From positions 1-64,000 of the forward strand of contig NZ_BAZX01000006.1 of NCBI RefSeq assembly GCF_001310955.1: a stretch of DNA of 64,000 nucleotides, written 5' to 3'. The notes below the pieces were generated by a model. That model had not been told where the DNA came from. It saw nothing but the letters and a program-made list of their open reading frames with translations, and ran no database searches. Both the position numbers and the translations under genes were made by a program. The DNA is from Marinifilum fragile JCM 15579. Its GTDB lineage: Bacteria; Bacteroidota; Bacteroidia; Bacteroidales; Marinifilaceae. Every line of letters starts with the position of its first letter. Positions within the stretch are counted from its first letter, which is position 1. Positions 8,449 to 15,586 of this stretch are shown here, in pieces.

Positions 8449-8678
8449 AAGTTCAAAGAAAACATATAAGAATAATTGGGCTTACTTTGATTTTCATATC
8501 AATAGCACTGATCTTTAGAGAGGCATTACAGTATAATGAACTTCCAAGTATGGAAGACCCGATTTGTCAGGTTGTTGACTTTTTTAAGTATAAGGAAAAT
8601 GCTGTTTCAAATGGAATTATTTGGATCGGGTTATTGATTTTAGGATTGATTCTTTACTTGAAAAAATGGAAGGAATGA
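8445..8678 (+). CDS. Small two-helix membrane protein (cassette gene)
   Basis: A 77-residue protein with two predicted membrane helices (about residues 9-25 and 56-72, the latter WIGLLILGLILYL) separated by a short acidic loop, and a basic tail. The start is a TTG at 8445-8447 that overlaps the TGA of the upstream secreted protein by two bases, so expression should depend on coupling. It shares a cassette with that protein and ends 8 bases before the cassette's inverse boundary. A membrane anchor or partner for the secreted protein is a reasonable guess. No family recognised. Confidence 0.6.
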   Translation: MKVQRKHIRIIGLTLIFISIALIFREALQYNELPSMEDPICQVVDFFKYKENAVSNGIIWIGLLILGLILYLKKWKE

Positions 8679-8685
8679 ATAAAAC

Positions 8686-8827
8686 GCTTGCCAACAAGCC
8701 ATCATAAAGTAGCCCTGGCTTTGGCGGGATTTGGAAGTTTAGCTCCCGCGCCAACTGAAGTGAAACTAAGAAAGCGAATATACCACACGCAAATCGGGCC
8801 ACTTCATATGGCGAGGCCGTTACCAAC
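8686..8827 (+). repeat. attC-like site between cassettes 3 and 4
   Basis: Runs from GCTTGCCAAC to GTTACCAAC. The left inner arm GCCATCATAAAGTAGCCC (starting at 8698) pairs with GGGCCACTTCATATGGC (8796-8812), with a few bulges, which is the attC-like imperfect stem. The central 80 bases are GC-richer than the genes on either side. Confidence 0.65.
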
Positions 8828-8851
8828 AAGACTAAAAAAACAGTAGAAATA

Positions 8852-9625
8852 ATGAAAAAATGGATTAAAGAAGATGCAATTAATGTTATTCAAGAACTTG
8901 TAGACCAGATACCAGGTATACAAACTTCTGGTAGAAAATCTCAAAATCACATGAGATGGTTAGCAAATGCTTTAAGATTGCTTGAAGAAATATTTGGAGC
9001 AAATTCAAGATACTATTTAACATTATCTAATTTTTCTTGGCAGCAATCAGGACAAATGGTTATTCAAAGTTGGGACATTGAAGGTGCAATTGCAAACAGA
9101 CATCATCAAGCATTTCTTGAGCAAATGAATCAGGCATGTGGATTATTGTTGGCAGCGAAAGACCACTTGGAACATTCAGATTTAAGTGAAGTTTATGAAG
9201 GGAAAGATACACCGGATGAAACAAGCGAACTTTTTAAAATAATTAATCTAGGGACTAATAAGTTAAGAAAGATTATTAGGTCAGTTCCTGAGAGAGAAAA
9301 GGAAATTCAGGACAAGTATGAAGATTTACTAGTAGCAAATGATATTGAATATTCTAGGGAATTTCCCCACATAGAATATTCTTCAAAGCAGTATGTGCCG
9401 GATTTTAGTTTTCAAAAAATAGATTTAGCCGTAGAAATTAAACTTTGCAAGAAAGATGAAAAAGGATTAATCGCTCAGCTTAACGATGATATTTTAGCAT
9501 ATAAAACAGTATTCAGAAATATTTTATTCATTATTTATGACTTGGGACAAATAAGAGATGAAGATGTGTTTAAGGCATCGTTTGAAAGTAGTCCTGATGT
9601 AATTATTCAAATTATAAAACACTAA
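8852..9625 (+). CDS. PD-(D/E)XK nuclease-domain protein (cassette gene)
   Basis: The C-terminal part of this 257-residue protein carries a PD-(D/E)XK-type core: VPDF with Asp184, then a strand LAVEIKL with Glu195 and Lys197, followed by a helix and IIYDLG as the last strand. This fold occurs in restriction enzymes, Holliday-junction resolvases and defence nucleases. The N-terminal 150 residues are helical and may bind a partner or DNA. No signal peptide or membrane helix. It is the only gene of its cassette, bounded by GTTACCAAC 25 bases before the start and GTTGGTAAC 10 bases after the stop. A single-gene defence or restriction factor fits, but target and partners are unknown. Confidence 0.65.
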   Translation: MKKWIKEDAINVIQELVDQIPGIQTSGRKSQNHMRWLANALRLLEEIFGANSRYYLTLSNFSWQQSGQMVIQSWDIEGAIANRHHQAFLEQMNQACGLLLAAKDHLEHSDLSEVYEGKDTPDETSELFKIINLGTNKLRKIIRSVPEREKEIQDKYEDLLVANDIEYSREFPHIEYSSKQYVPDFSFQKIDLAVEIKLCKKDEKGLIAQLNDDILAYKTVFRNILFIIYDLGQIRDEDVFKASFESSPDVIIQIIKH

Positions 9626-9634
9626 AAAAACCCA

Positions 9635-9836
9635 GTTGGTAACAATGTATATAGCAAATAAGGCAGATAGTGATTTTTTTAACGGCAGTTCTTCGATGGA
9701 ACACCGCCGAAGCTTTTGCTTCGGCTACATAAAAAATGTTTCAGCGGTGCCAAAACAAAAGCTTCGGCTCAGTGCAAACTTGATAGGTGTGTTATTCTAA
9801 ATACCTTGCTTGCCATATACCCGGCCGTTAGGGCAA
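9635..9836 (+). repeat. attC-like site between cassettes 4 and 5
   Basis: Runs from GTTGGTAAC to GTTAGGGCAA. The left arm TATATAGCAAATAAGGCA (9648-9665) pairs with TACCTTGCTTGCCATATAC (9802-9820). The 202-bp site has a long inner part with its own palindromes (GCCGAAGCTTTTGCTTCGGC near 9711), as in the large attC sites of chromosomal integrons. Confidence 0.65.
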
Positions 9837-9866
9837 ATTTTAAAATAAGAATAACCAATAAGTAAG

Positions 9867-11627
9867 ATGATAGATAAACCTCAAATATTGACATTAAATC
9901 TACCTGAAAAAACAAATTCTTTACTTAAAGAAAATAATTACAATGTTTATGCAGGTAGTCTTGGGAAATTAGTTGACACAAATAATCAAAAATATACTCA
10001 TAAGTATTGTTCGCTTAATTTTGATTTTCCTCCAAATATTCATGAGTTTGATATAGTGATAGTTGATTTGTCAAATGAAGAACACATTCCATATAGAGAG
10101 GAAGATCATATACGCAAGGCAAATAAATCAAAAAATAATTCTTACCTATTAAGTGAACATCCGCAAACTATATTTGACCCTAGAGGATTGTCTGCCCACT
10201 TTTTGTCCGATAAATTATCGGATTTAATTAAAAGAGAAGCAATAATAATTGTTCTTCAAGATGAAAATGTTTCATTCACATATGAGTTTGTTGAAGAAAA
10301 TGGTATTCATCCTAAAAGGAATGGACAAGAAGAATATAGTATTTATTCATTTATGCCTTTTTTCCCATTTGCACAAAATAAGTATGGAAAAGAAACAAAT
10401 GTGGTGCTTAAATCATCGGAGTTTAAAAGCTTTTTAGAAAAATACAATAATGATTTCTCATACGAAACAACATATAATCACCCTAAAATATGGAAGAACG
10501 AAGAACGAATACCTAATCCATCTTTTTTTCCATTAGTGTGTAATAAAGATGATGAAATAGTATCATTCGCATATTTAGAAGATGATTATGGTTTATATTT
10601 ATTTCCTTACTTAAAGGAAAATTCCCAATTCGTATTAAATTTTATTCAGTCAATAGCTCCTACTATTCACCCTAAGCTATTTCCTTTCTCAACCGAAAAG
10701 AAATGGACTAATAATAAAGAATATTCATTACCCAACCACCAAGATTTATTAACTGAAAAGGAAGTAATCAAAGAAGAATTATCCTCTAGAATTGAACAAA
10801 AAGATATTGAAATTGAGGCAAATATTAAAAAATATCAATTTCTTCATGAAATTCTTTCTGAATCAGGAGATGAATTAGTAAAAGCTGTAATAAAATTTCT
10901 TGAGTGGATCGGATTTGATGATGTTAAAGATGTTGATGAAGATAAAGAAGAAATAAAAGAAGAAGATATTCAAATTGAAACCGAGAAAGGCTTACTTATT
11001 ATTGAAGTTAAAGGAATAGGCGGAACATCAAAAGATTCAGAATGTAGTCAAATATCCAAAATAAAGTACAGAAGAGCTAAAGAGCGTGGTAAATTTGATG
11101 TGTTTGGTTTATATCTAGTAAATCACCAACGACACATTCCTCCCTTGGACAGACAAAATCCTCCGTTCTCAAAAGAACAAATTCAGGATGCTTTAAATGA
11201 TGAAAGAGGGCTTCTTACAACTTGGCAACTTTTTAAGTTGTACTTTGATGTTCAAGATAACATCATTTCTAAAGAGGAAGCAAAAGAATGTTTGTATGAT
11301 TTCGGATTAATTTCTTTCAAGCCAGCTAATTTAATTGAAGTGGATATTGTAAAAGAAACCTTTCTAGATGGATATGTATCAATAATAAATGTTGAAGGTA
11401 CTACTTTAAAAAAAGGAGATGAATTGTACGTATACAAAAATGACAGCTATAATCTTGTTAAAGTATTAGAAATTAAAGTAGATAATAAGGCTGTTGATTC
11501 TGTTTCTAATGGAGAAGTTGGCATTAAGACAGACAAGAAGATTAATAAAAATTCGAAAATTTTAATAAAAAAACTTGCCCTAACAAAAGTAACCGTTGCA
11601 CAATCAAGTAATATTTGTAAAAAATAA
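9867..11627 (+). CDS. Large cassette protein: PD-(D/E)XK-like core and translation-factor-like beta barrel
   Basis: A 586-residue soluble protein of no family I can name. Residues 1-300 are unrecognised and end in a coiled coil (about 295-330). A likely PD-(D/E)XK nuclease core follows: FLEWIGFDDV near 350, Asp367 in the EEDIQIE strand, then IIEVKG with Glu380 and Lys382. A C-terminal domain (about 485-575), with YVSIINVEGTTLKKGDELYVY and GEVGIKTDKKI, has the strand pattern of EF-Tu domain 2. The inverse cassette boundary TTGCCCTAAC (11575-11584) lies inside the frame, so the last 14-17 residues come from the recombination site and downstream DNA. The combination suggests a nucleic-acid-targeting defence protein. 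That is inference. Confidence 0.55.
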   Translation: MIDKPQILTLNLPEKTNSLLKENNYNVYAGSLGKLVDTNNQKYTHKYCSLNFDFPPNIHEFDIVIVDLSNEEHIPYREEDHIRKANKSKNNSYLLSEHPQTIFDPRGLSAHFLSDKLSDLIKREAIIIVLQDENVSFTYEFVEENGIHPKRNGQEEYSIYSFMPFFPFAQNKYGKETNVVLKSSEFKSFLEKYNNDFSYETTYNHPKIWKNEERIPNPSFFPLVCNKDDEIVSFAYLEDDYGLYLFPYLKENSQFVLNFIQSIAPTIHPKLFPFSTEKKWTNNKEYSLPNHQDLLTEKEVIKEELSSRIEQKDIEIEANIKKYQFLHEILSESGDELVKAVIKFLEWIGFDDVKDVDEDKEEIKEEDIQIETEKGLLIIEVKGIGGTSKDSECSQISKIKYRRAKERGKFDVFGLYLVNHQRHIPPLDRQNPPFSKEQIQDALNDERGLLTTWQLFKLYFDVQDNIISKEEAKECLYDFGLISFKPANLIEVDIVKETFLDGYVSIINVEGTTLKKGDELYVYKNDSYNLVKVLEIKVDNKAVDSVSNGEVGIKTDKKINKNSKILIKKLALTKVTVAQSSNICKK

Positions 11628-11628
11628 G

Positions 11629-11680
11629 AACAAAGCCTTAAGAGTATGCGGATTTGCAAGCTTTTAAGGCTTTGTTTTTA
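11629..11680 (+). terminator. Rho-independent terminator at the end of array 2
   Basis: AACAAAGCCTTAA and TTAAGGCTTTGTT form a 13-bp stem directly after the last cassette gene, followed by T-rich DNA. It may replace or overlap the missing right half of the last attC-like site. Confidence 0.65.
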
Positions 11681-11735
11681 CAGTTGGTTTTGTTTGTGTT
11701 TTAAATTATTGAGTACTTCATTCACATCTTATTAA

Positions 11736-11810
11736 GCCCCAGTTACCGTGCGCATCCTTTCGCATGGTACTGTAATAAGATAACACGAAAGGATGTGTGC
11801 GACAGCGGGG
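11736..11810. repeat. Unassigned 75-bp inverted repeat
   Basis: GCGCATCCTTTCG (11750-11762) pairs with CGAAAGGATGTGTGC (11786-11800), with outer GCCCC/GGGGG blocks at 11736-11740 and 11806-11810. The loop is about 23 bases. No gene, T-run or IS is attached. It could be a REP-like element or a decayed attC. Confidence 0.4.
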
Positions 11811-11840
11811 GACCTTTATGATGATTTTACATGCAAAACG

Positions 11841-12905
11841 CTAGCCTTTGCCTTTCTTTTTAAATAGATGGGGAGCATTGAATCGCATTCCAAAAAAGAT
11901 GTGATAGAAAACATTTGTTTCTGTATTCCTGACTGTGGTATTCTCTTGTTTGAACCACGTGTCGGAAAAGGTGGCAAACAGTCCTGTATAAAACTTACTA
12001 CTGTTGTATCCCATTCCAACTTTACAATCTCCTCTTAGCAAGAGGTTATTCTGATTCGTAACAAAACTTCCACTTGCTGTGCGCGTGGTAAGTTTGGTAT
12101 TTAAGTAACCAATACTCGCAAGGATTCCGATGGAAGCATAGATTTTTTCTTTGAGCACAAATGTATGTGCATATCCCGGTCCGATGTGAAACTCTATGTT
12201 CTTTGATTTCTGAGTGTTTACTGAATTGGATTTGTCGTTGATCCGGTAATAATCGAAATTGAAAACAGGCATAAAACTCCCTGCACTTTTCAACTGGCGT
12301 TCTGTTTGGGTGGTTAAACTGCGTAAGGAAAATTTTGAGTTATGAATATAGCCCGATGAAATGGATACTCCTTCGTAATTTAAATCAGGAAATTGGATAT
12401 ATGCATCTCCCTTTGTCCAGTTGATATAATCATCGGTGTTTTTAAGGTAATAGCCTTGAACTTTTGAGTAGGTAATATTCGAAAACCAATTTTTAAATAC
12501 CAAAGCTGCATTAAACTGAAATGTTTTCGTCTTACCTTTTGAATCATTGTCTCCATTGCCTGGTAAAAAATCAGGAGCAAATTGAACGCCCAACGAAATG
12601 AACTCATAGTGTAATTTTAAACGCAAGTTGTTGGGAGTGTTCGGATATAGAATGGTTTTGTTTGAGGAGGTTTCAACCCGAAAAGTTTCATATGAATTAT
12701 TGAATGAAATATCAGCGGCAATTATGCCTCTCATTTTCTCGATCCAGCCCTCTTCATAAATATTACGTGGTGTATCTGATGTTTGCGCTTCAGCTTTCAA
12801 GATCAGTATTGTAAAAACTGCACTGATCAGTGCCATTCGAATAAAATAGATCCTTTTTGCTGTTCCGCACATCCCTTTAAAATTATTATTACGACCAATA
12901 GGCAT
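11841..12905 (-). CDS. DUF4421 family outer-membrane beta-barrel protein
   Basis: After a signal peptide ending ILILKAEAQ the protein carries the alternating strand pattern and aromatic girdle of an outer-membrane barrel. It fits DUF4421, a Bacteroidota family of about 300-350 residues with conserved LRLKLHYEFISLGVQF, an ISSGY segment and a GPGYA strand. Function is unknown and a structural or transport role in the outer membrane is assumed. Starts at 12905, 12872 (MCGTAKRIYFIRM) and 12836 (MALISAVFT) are all in frame. The latter two give a more normal signal peptide. The gene is alone and ends near the inverted repeat at 11736. Confidence 0.7.
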   Translation of the reverse strand: MPIGRNNNFKGMCGTAKRIYFIRMALISAVFTILILKAEAQTSDTPRNIYEEGWIEKMRGIIAADISFNNSYETFRVETSSNKTILYPNTPNNLRLKLHYEFISLGVQFAPDFLPGNGDNDSKGKTKTFQFNAALVFKNWFSNITYSKVQGYYLKNTDDYINWTKGDAYIQFPDLNYEGVSISSGYIHNSKFSLRSLTTQTERQLKSAGSFMPVFNFDYYRINDKSNSVNTQKSKNIEFHIGPGYAHTFVLKEKIYASIGILASIGYLNTKLTTRTASGSFVTNQNNLLLRGDCKVGMGYNSSKFYTGLFATFSDTWFKQENTTVRNTETNVFYHIFFGMRFNAPHLFKKKGKG

Positions 12906-12997
12906 AGTTTACTTCCATACAAGATATTAAAAAAACCGATAGCGATAGCTTGTAGTTTGTGCTTAGCATGGTGTTAAACAATATCGTATTGGTATAG

Positions 12998-13018
12998 CCA
13001 CAAGTCACAGACTTGCGG
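12998..13018. repeat. REP-like palindrome
   Basis: CCACAAGT CACAG ACTTGCGG is a short palindrome of the kind spread through Bacteroidota genomes. It sits upstream of the DUF4421 gene and next to a terminator. Confidence 0.4.
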
Positions 13019-13030
13019 TAGTGTAGCATA

Positions 13031-13068
13031 AAAAAAGCATCAATCTTTTTGGGGATTGATGCTTTTTT
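13031..13068. terminator. Bidirectional terminator
   Basis: AAAAAAGCATCAATC and GATTGATGCTTTTTT form a perfect 15-bp stem around an 8-base loop. It closes the minus-strand alpha-2-macroglobulin remnant that ends at 13103. Confidence 0.75.
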
Positions 13069-13102
13069 CATGACAAGCGATTTGAATCTTAAAGCTCGCT
13101 AT

Positions 13103-14305
13103 TTATTCACTTTCATGAATCGAAATTCGATTTCCTTTGGAATGTCCTGTAAATTCAGGGGCATACATGCTTTGTATGCTGGCGTTTCCATTGGAGAAAT
13201 TTCCTTTGTTATTGGCTCTCAGCTCGTATTCAAATACATATCTGCCTTTTGGCAGTAGCTCAAAGAAGAAATGACTTGCCACATCTTTGGTGCTTTGATA
13301 GTAGCCCAAATCATCCTGCCATTTGTAGCCTGAAAGAACATCTAAAGGTTCCATTCCGGCAGCTCTTAAATCTTTCAGGTGAATGAATTCCAGGTCGTTT
13401 TTCGTTTCTATCACCAATCGAACGTTAATTAAATCGCCAACTTTTACTGGTGTTTCTGCTGTTATTGGCTCAAGAACTTCACCTTCATCGGTAGTTTTCT
13501 TAATATACATGCTTTTTTGTACCTGCAATTCTCCCTGGTCCGAATCGCTGATTTTATCCAGATCTTCGAAGTATTGCCAGTATACACCGCCAAATCCGGT
13601 AATTTTTCCCTGGTTGCTCACTTTTACTTTTGCCATGGATGAATCAATTTCTTCCTTCTTCCAGTTCAATTTGAAGTATCCTGTTCCAGCTTCTTTTTGA
13701 ACCTTTTCCAGTTTATCGTTGCTTATCTTTTTATCCCCAATTGTGATTTGAGTATTCTCGTCAAGAGCCAGAGAATTATTCCCGTGCATTAACAAAGCAT
13801 AAATGGCCTCAGTAGTAGCCTTTGTGCTAGGCCATTTGTTGGTTTGTTTCTTTTTAAGCAGCCATTGCTTCAATTGATTCACTTTGTTTAAATCACCATC
13901 AACTTCGCTAAAGGTTTCAATCAGTAAGGCCTGGCATTCAATGGCGGACTGGTACCAGTACCAACCATTTTTATTGCTCTTCCAGTACATGCCATTTTCC
14001 TCTTTAATAACAGCCTGCTCCGTTAAGGCATCCGTAATTTGTTTGGCAGTATTCTTTTCTCCGTTTCGCTGCAATACCAATGCGATTAATGCTTTGTTGT
14101 ACAGGGAATGGGTTAACCAATCCTCTTTGCATTTCTCGATGTATAGTTTTGTGATTTCTTGCAGTTGATCTGGTAAAGGATAGTTTGCATTGAAAAAAAT
14201 GCGTCTAAATGCAGATGGATCCAAATTTAATTTGGACACGAAAGTATCAAAAGATCTTTTTATTAAGCTTCTTAACAACAACTTCTTAACTTCACAACTA
14301 ACCAA
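13103..14305 (-). pseudogene. Truncated alpha-2-macroglobulin family protein (C-terminal part only)
   Basis: The frame encodes about 365 residues that match the end of bacterial alpha-2-macroglobulins: the helical toroid end (EENGMYWKSNKNGWYWYQS, WLLKKKQTNKWPSTKATTEA) and the C-terminal receptor-like domain with DLRAAGMEPLDVLSGYKWQD, YYQSTKDVASHFFFE and RYVFEYELRANNKGNF. Full-length members are about 1500-2000 residues, periplasmic, and trap proteases. The signal peptide, macroglobulin domains and most of the toroid are missing. The first 36 residues (14198-14305) look unlike the family and overlap a reading frame on the other strand, so the gene was probably cut near 14200. It is unlikely to work alone. 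Confidence 0.7.
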
Positions 14306-14369
14306 ATTATATTATGAGAGTTTAGCAAAGGATGGTGTCGAAGAGGAGGAAGCATCTGCAACAGAATAA
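14199..14369 (+). pseudogene. C-terminal fragment of an unidentified protein, fused head to tail at the breakpoint
   Basis: A 56-codon frame reads MRLNADGSKFNLDTKVSKD and continues to an acidic EEEEASATE end before TAA at 14367-14369. The composition is that of a real protein tail, and a strong terminator follows at once (14374-14397). It abuts the point where similarity of the opposite-strand alpha-2-macroglobulin fragment stops. I read this as the surviving 3' end of a second gene joined by a deletion or inversion. Alternatively it is chance antisense coding. Confidence 0.35.
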
Positions 14370-14373
14370 AAAA

Positions 14374-14397
14374 AGTTGCCTCTTTGAAGAGGCAACT
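14374..14397. terminator. Bidirectional terminator
   Basis: AGTTGCCTCTT TG AAGAGGCAACT is a perfect 11-bp stem preceded by an A-run. It sits between the plus-strand fragment and the minus-strand DUF1508 gene and can serve both. Confidence 0.75.
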
Positions 14398-14411
14398 AAT
14401 TGAGGTGATTT

Positions 14412-14741
14412 TTAGCTTAGATCAACAGTCGGAGCTGAAGGAGCATTTTCTTTTACCGACGCAATTCCATTTTCCCTTGCCTGACTTGTTGTATAACTTT
14501 CACTTCTACCAATGATTTCGCCATTAGCGGCCTTCAAGTTAAAAGTAAAGGATATCCCATTTTTACGCTCATAGCGCGAATCATAGGGTGAATTTACTTT
14601 TACCGAGGCAATCCCATTTTGGCATCCCTGTTTTGTTGTATAGCCTTCGCTGGCTAATATAATTTGTCCATTCCCAGCTTTCAATCTAAAATAGTACTGA
14701 AAGTCTCGTGGACTTTTGAAAATCTCAAATTTTGAACTCAT
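14412..14741 (-). CDS. YegP/UPF0339 family protein, two DUF1508 repeats
   Basis: The protein consists of two DUF1508 repeats of about 50 residues. Each has the pattern FxFxLKAxNGxII, then a serine/tyrosine-rich turn and YTT, then a helix ending NGIASVK. E. coli YegP has the same two-repeat layout (about 110 residues). The fold is a small beta-alpha sandwich of unknown function, often linked to stress. I prefer the start at 14741 (MSSKFEIFKSP) because the family begins so; an upstream ATG at 14786 would add 15 residues of no family character. A zinc-ribbon peptide lies upstream on the same strand, about 100 bases from it. Confidence 0.85.
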   Translation of the reverse strand: MSSKFEIFKSPRDFQYYFRLKAGNGQIILASEGYTTKQGCQNGIASVKVNSPYDSRYERKNGISFTFNLKAANGEIIGRSESYTTSQARENGIASVKENAPSAPTVDLS

Positions 14742-14837
14742 TTCAACTGAATTTAAATTAATAATTGAAGCAGAATAATTATTCAACTTCCTCGTAAATC
14801 AAATTAATAGCCCATATTTATATGGGCTATTGGTTTG

Positions 14838-14972
14838 TTATGGTCTATAATTAGTACCATTACACTTTGGACATGGAGGCAATGTATCAGAGTGGTCATC
14901 TAATACAACCTTTTGTCCGCATTTAGTACATGTATATGTACCTTTTCCTGGTTTTTCACCTGTGCTTGACAT
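14838..14972 (-). CDS. 44-residue zinc-ribbon protein
   Basis: This very small gene reads MSSTGEKPGKGTYTCTKCGQ followed by KVVLDDHSDTLPPCPKCNGT and NYRP. Two CxxC pairs (TCTKC and PCPKC) 20 residues apart form a rubredoxin-like zinc ribbon, with the TLPPCPKC motif known from small bacterial zinc-ribbon proteins. It shares strand and neighbourhood with the DUF1508 gene and may be co-transcribed with it. Both belong to types often seen with stress functions. Structural call firm, role unknown. Confidence 0.8.
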   Translation of the reverse strand: MSSTGEKPGKGTYTCTKCGQKVVLDDHSDTLPPCPKCNGTNYRP

Positions 14973-15586
14973 ATTCTAAAGATTTAGATTTTCAAAGAAT
15001 AAAGTGGCTTACTTCAAGCAATTGCGATTTCTTTTTTGTTATTCAGTTGAAAATGATATTTTTGCATCGCGAAATTTAAAAAGTCATTTATGACTAAACA
15101 GCAGACCTACACAATTTTTTTCGGTCTGCTGTCTTCGTTCAAATGCCTTGCCATTAAACTTCATATTACTATTTTTTAAACTTTACTTTGACCAATATTA
15201 GGTAATGTGATGCAATCGTTTGGTAAAATTATGTCAAGATAATATTTGCGTTGATTGCTTTTTTGTCAATATGAATCTGACAATGTCTGTCATTATTTCT
15301 TATTGGATATTAAGGTGTTAAAGTCTTTTGAAATAACTGGAGCTTTGTGTTATTCCATTAACCTTCATGCTCTCACTCAAAGTGAGGGTATGAATAACTC
15401 AACTCCCGTAAATTTGCAATTTGCGGGTTAGGCGTTTTAGATTTTCAATCCTGATAAAAAAGTTTTCCCAGATTGTATCTTGAGTATATAGATAACCTCT
15501 TTTCCATAAGATCAATAATTCTCAACTTTCCCATCTACAAATTCAATAAATAGCTATAAATTAGAAGTACTAATTCTAATAAAGCT
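14973..15586. other. Non-coding stretch with an inverted repeat
   Basis: About 600 bases without a gene. ACAGCAGACC (15099-15108) and GGTCTGCTGT (15123-15132) form a 10-bp stem whose loop contains a T-run. A REP-like copy follows at 15403. The segment CTCTCACTCAAAGTGAGGGT near 15371-15390 resembles the end of the 200-bp repeats at 18119 and 20656. Confidence 0.4.
15403..15466. repeat. REP-like repeat, copy A
   Basis: Two adjacent small palindromes: a CCCG...CGGG stem around AAATTTGCAATTT, then a GATTTTCAATC stem, followed by CTGATAAAAA. The same order recurs at 16158 (poor copy) and 17179 (good copy). Such paired palindromes are typical of RAYT-mobilised REP elements. Confidence 0.55.

Larger units (their letters stand above)
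7864..11584 (+). mobile_element. Integron-like gene-cassette array 2 (three cassettes)
   Basis: Three cassettes follow head to tail. Each begins with its own sequence and closes with its exact reverse complement: GTTGGCAAGC (7864-7873) with GCTTGCCAAC (8686-8695); GTTACCAAC (8819-8827) with GTTGGTAAC (9635-9643); GTTAGGGCAA (9827-9836) with TTGCCCTAAC (11575-11584). Imperfect palindromes of 142 and 202 bp join them. Three independent perfect 9-10 base pairings in the right order are very unlikely by chance and match the layout of integron cassettes. Only the GTT/AAC triplets fit the attC core consensus strictly. A recombinase remnant lies just upstream, so this is best described as a cluster of attC-like sites without a working integrase. 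Confidence 0.75.

Noticed and set aside
4443-9836. Standard class 1-type attC sites
   Set aside because: The core triplets GTT/AAC and the self-complementarity fit, but the full GTTRRRY/RYYYAAC consensus does not, so the sites are called attC-like.
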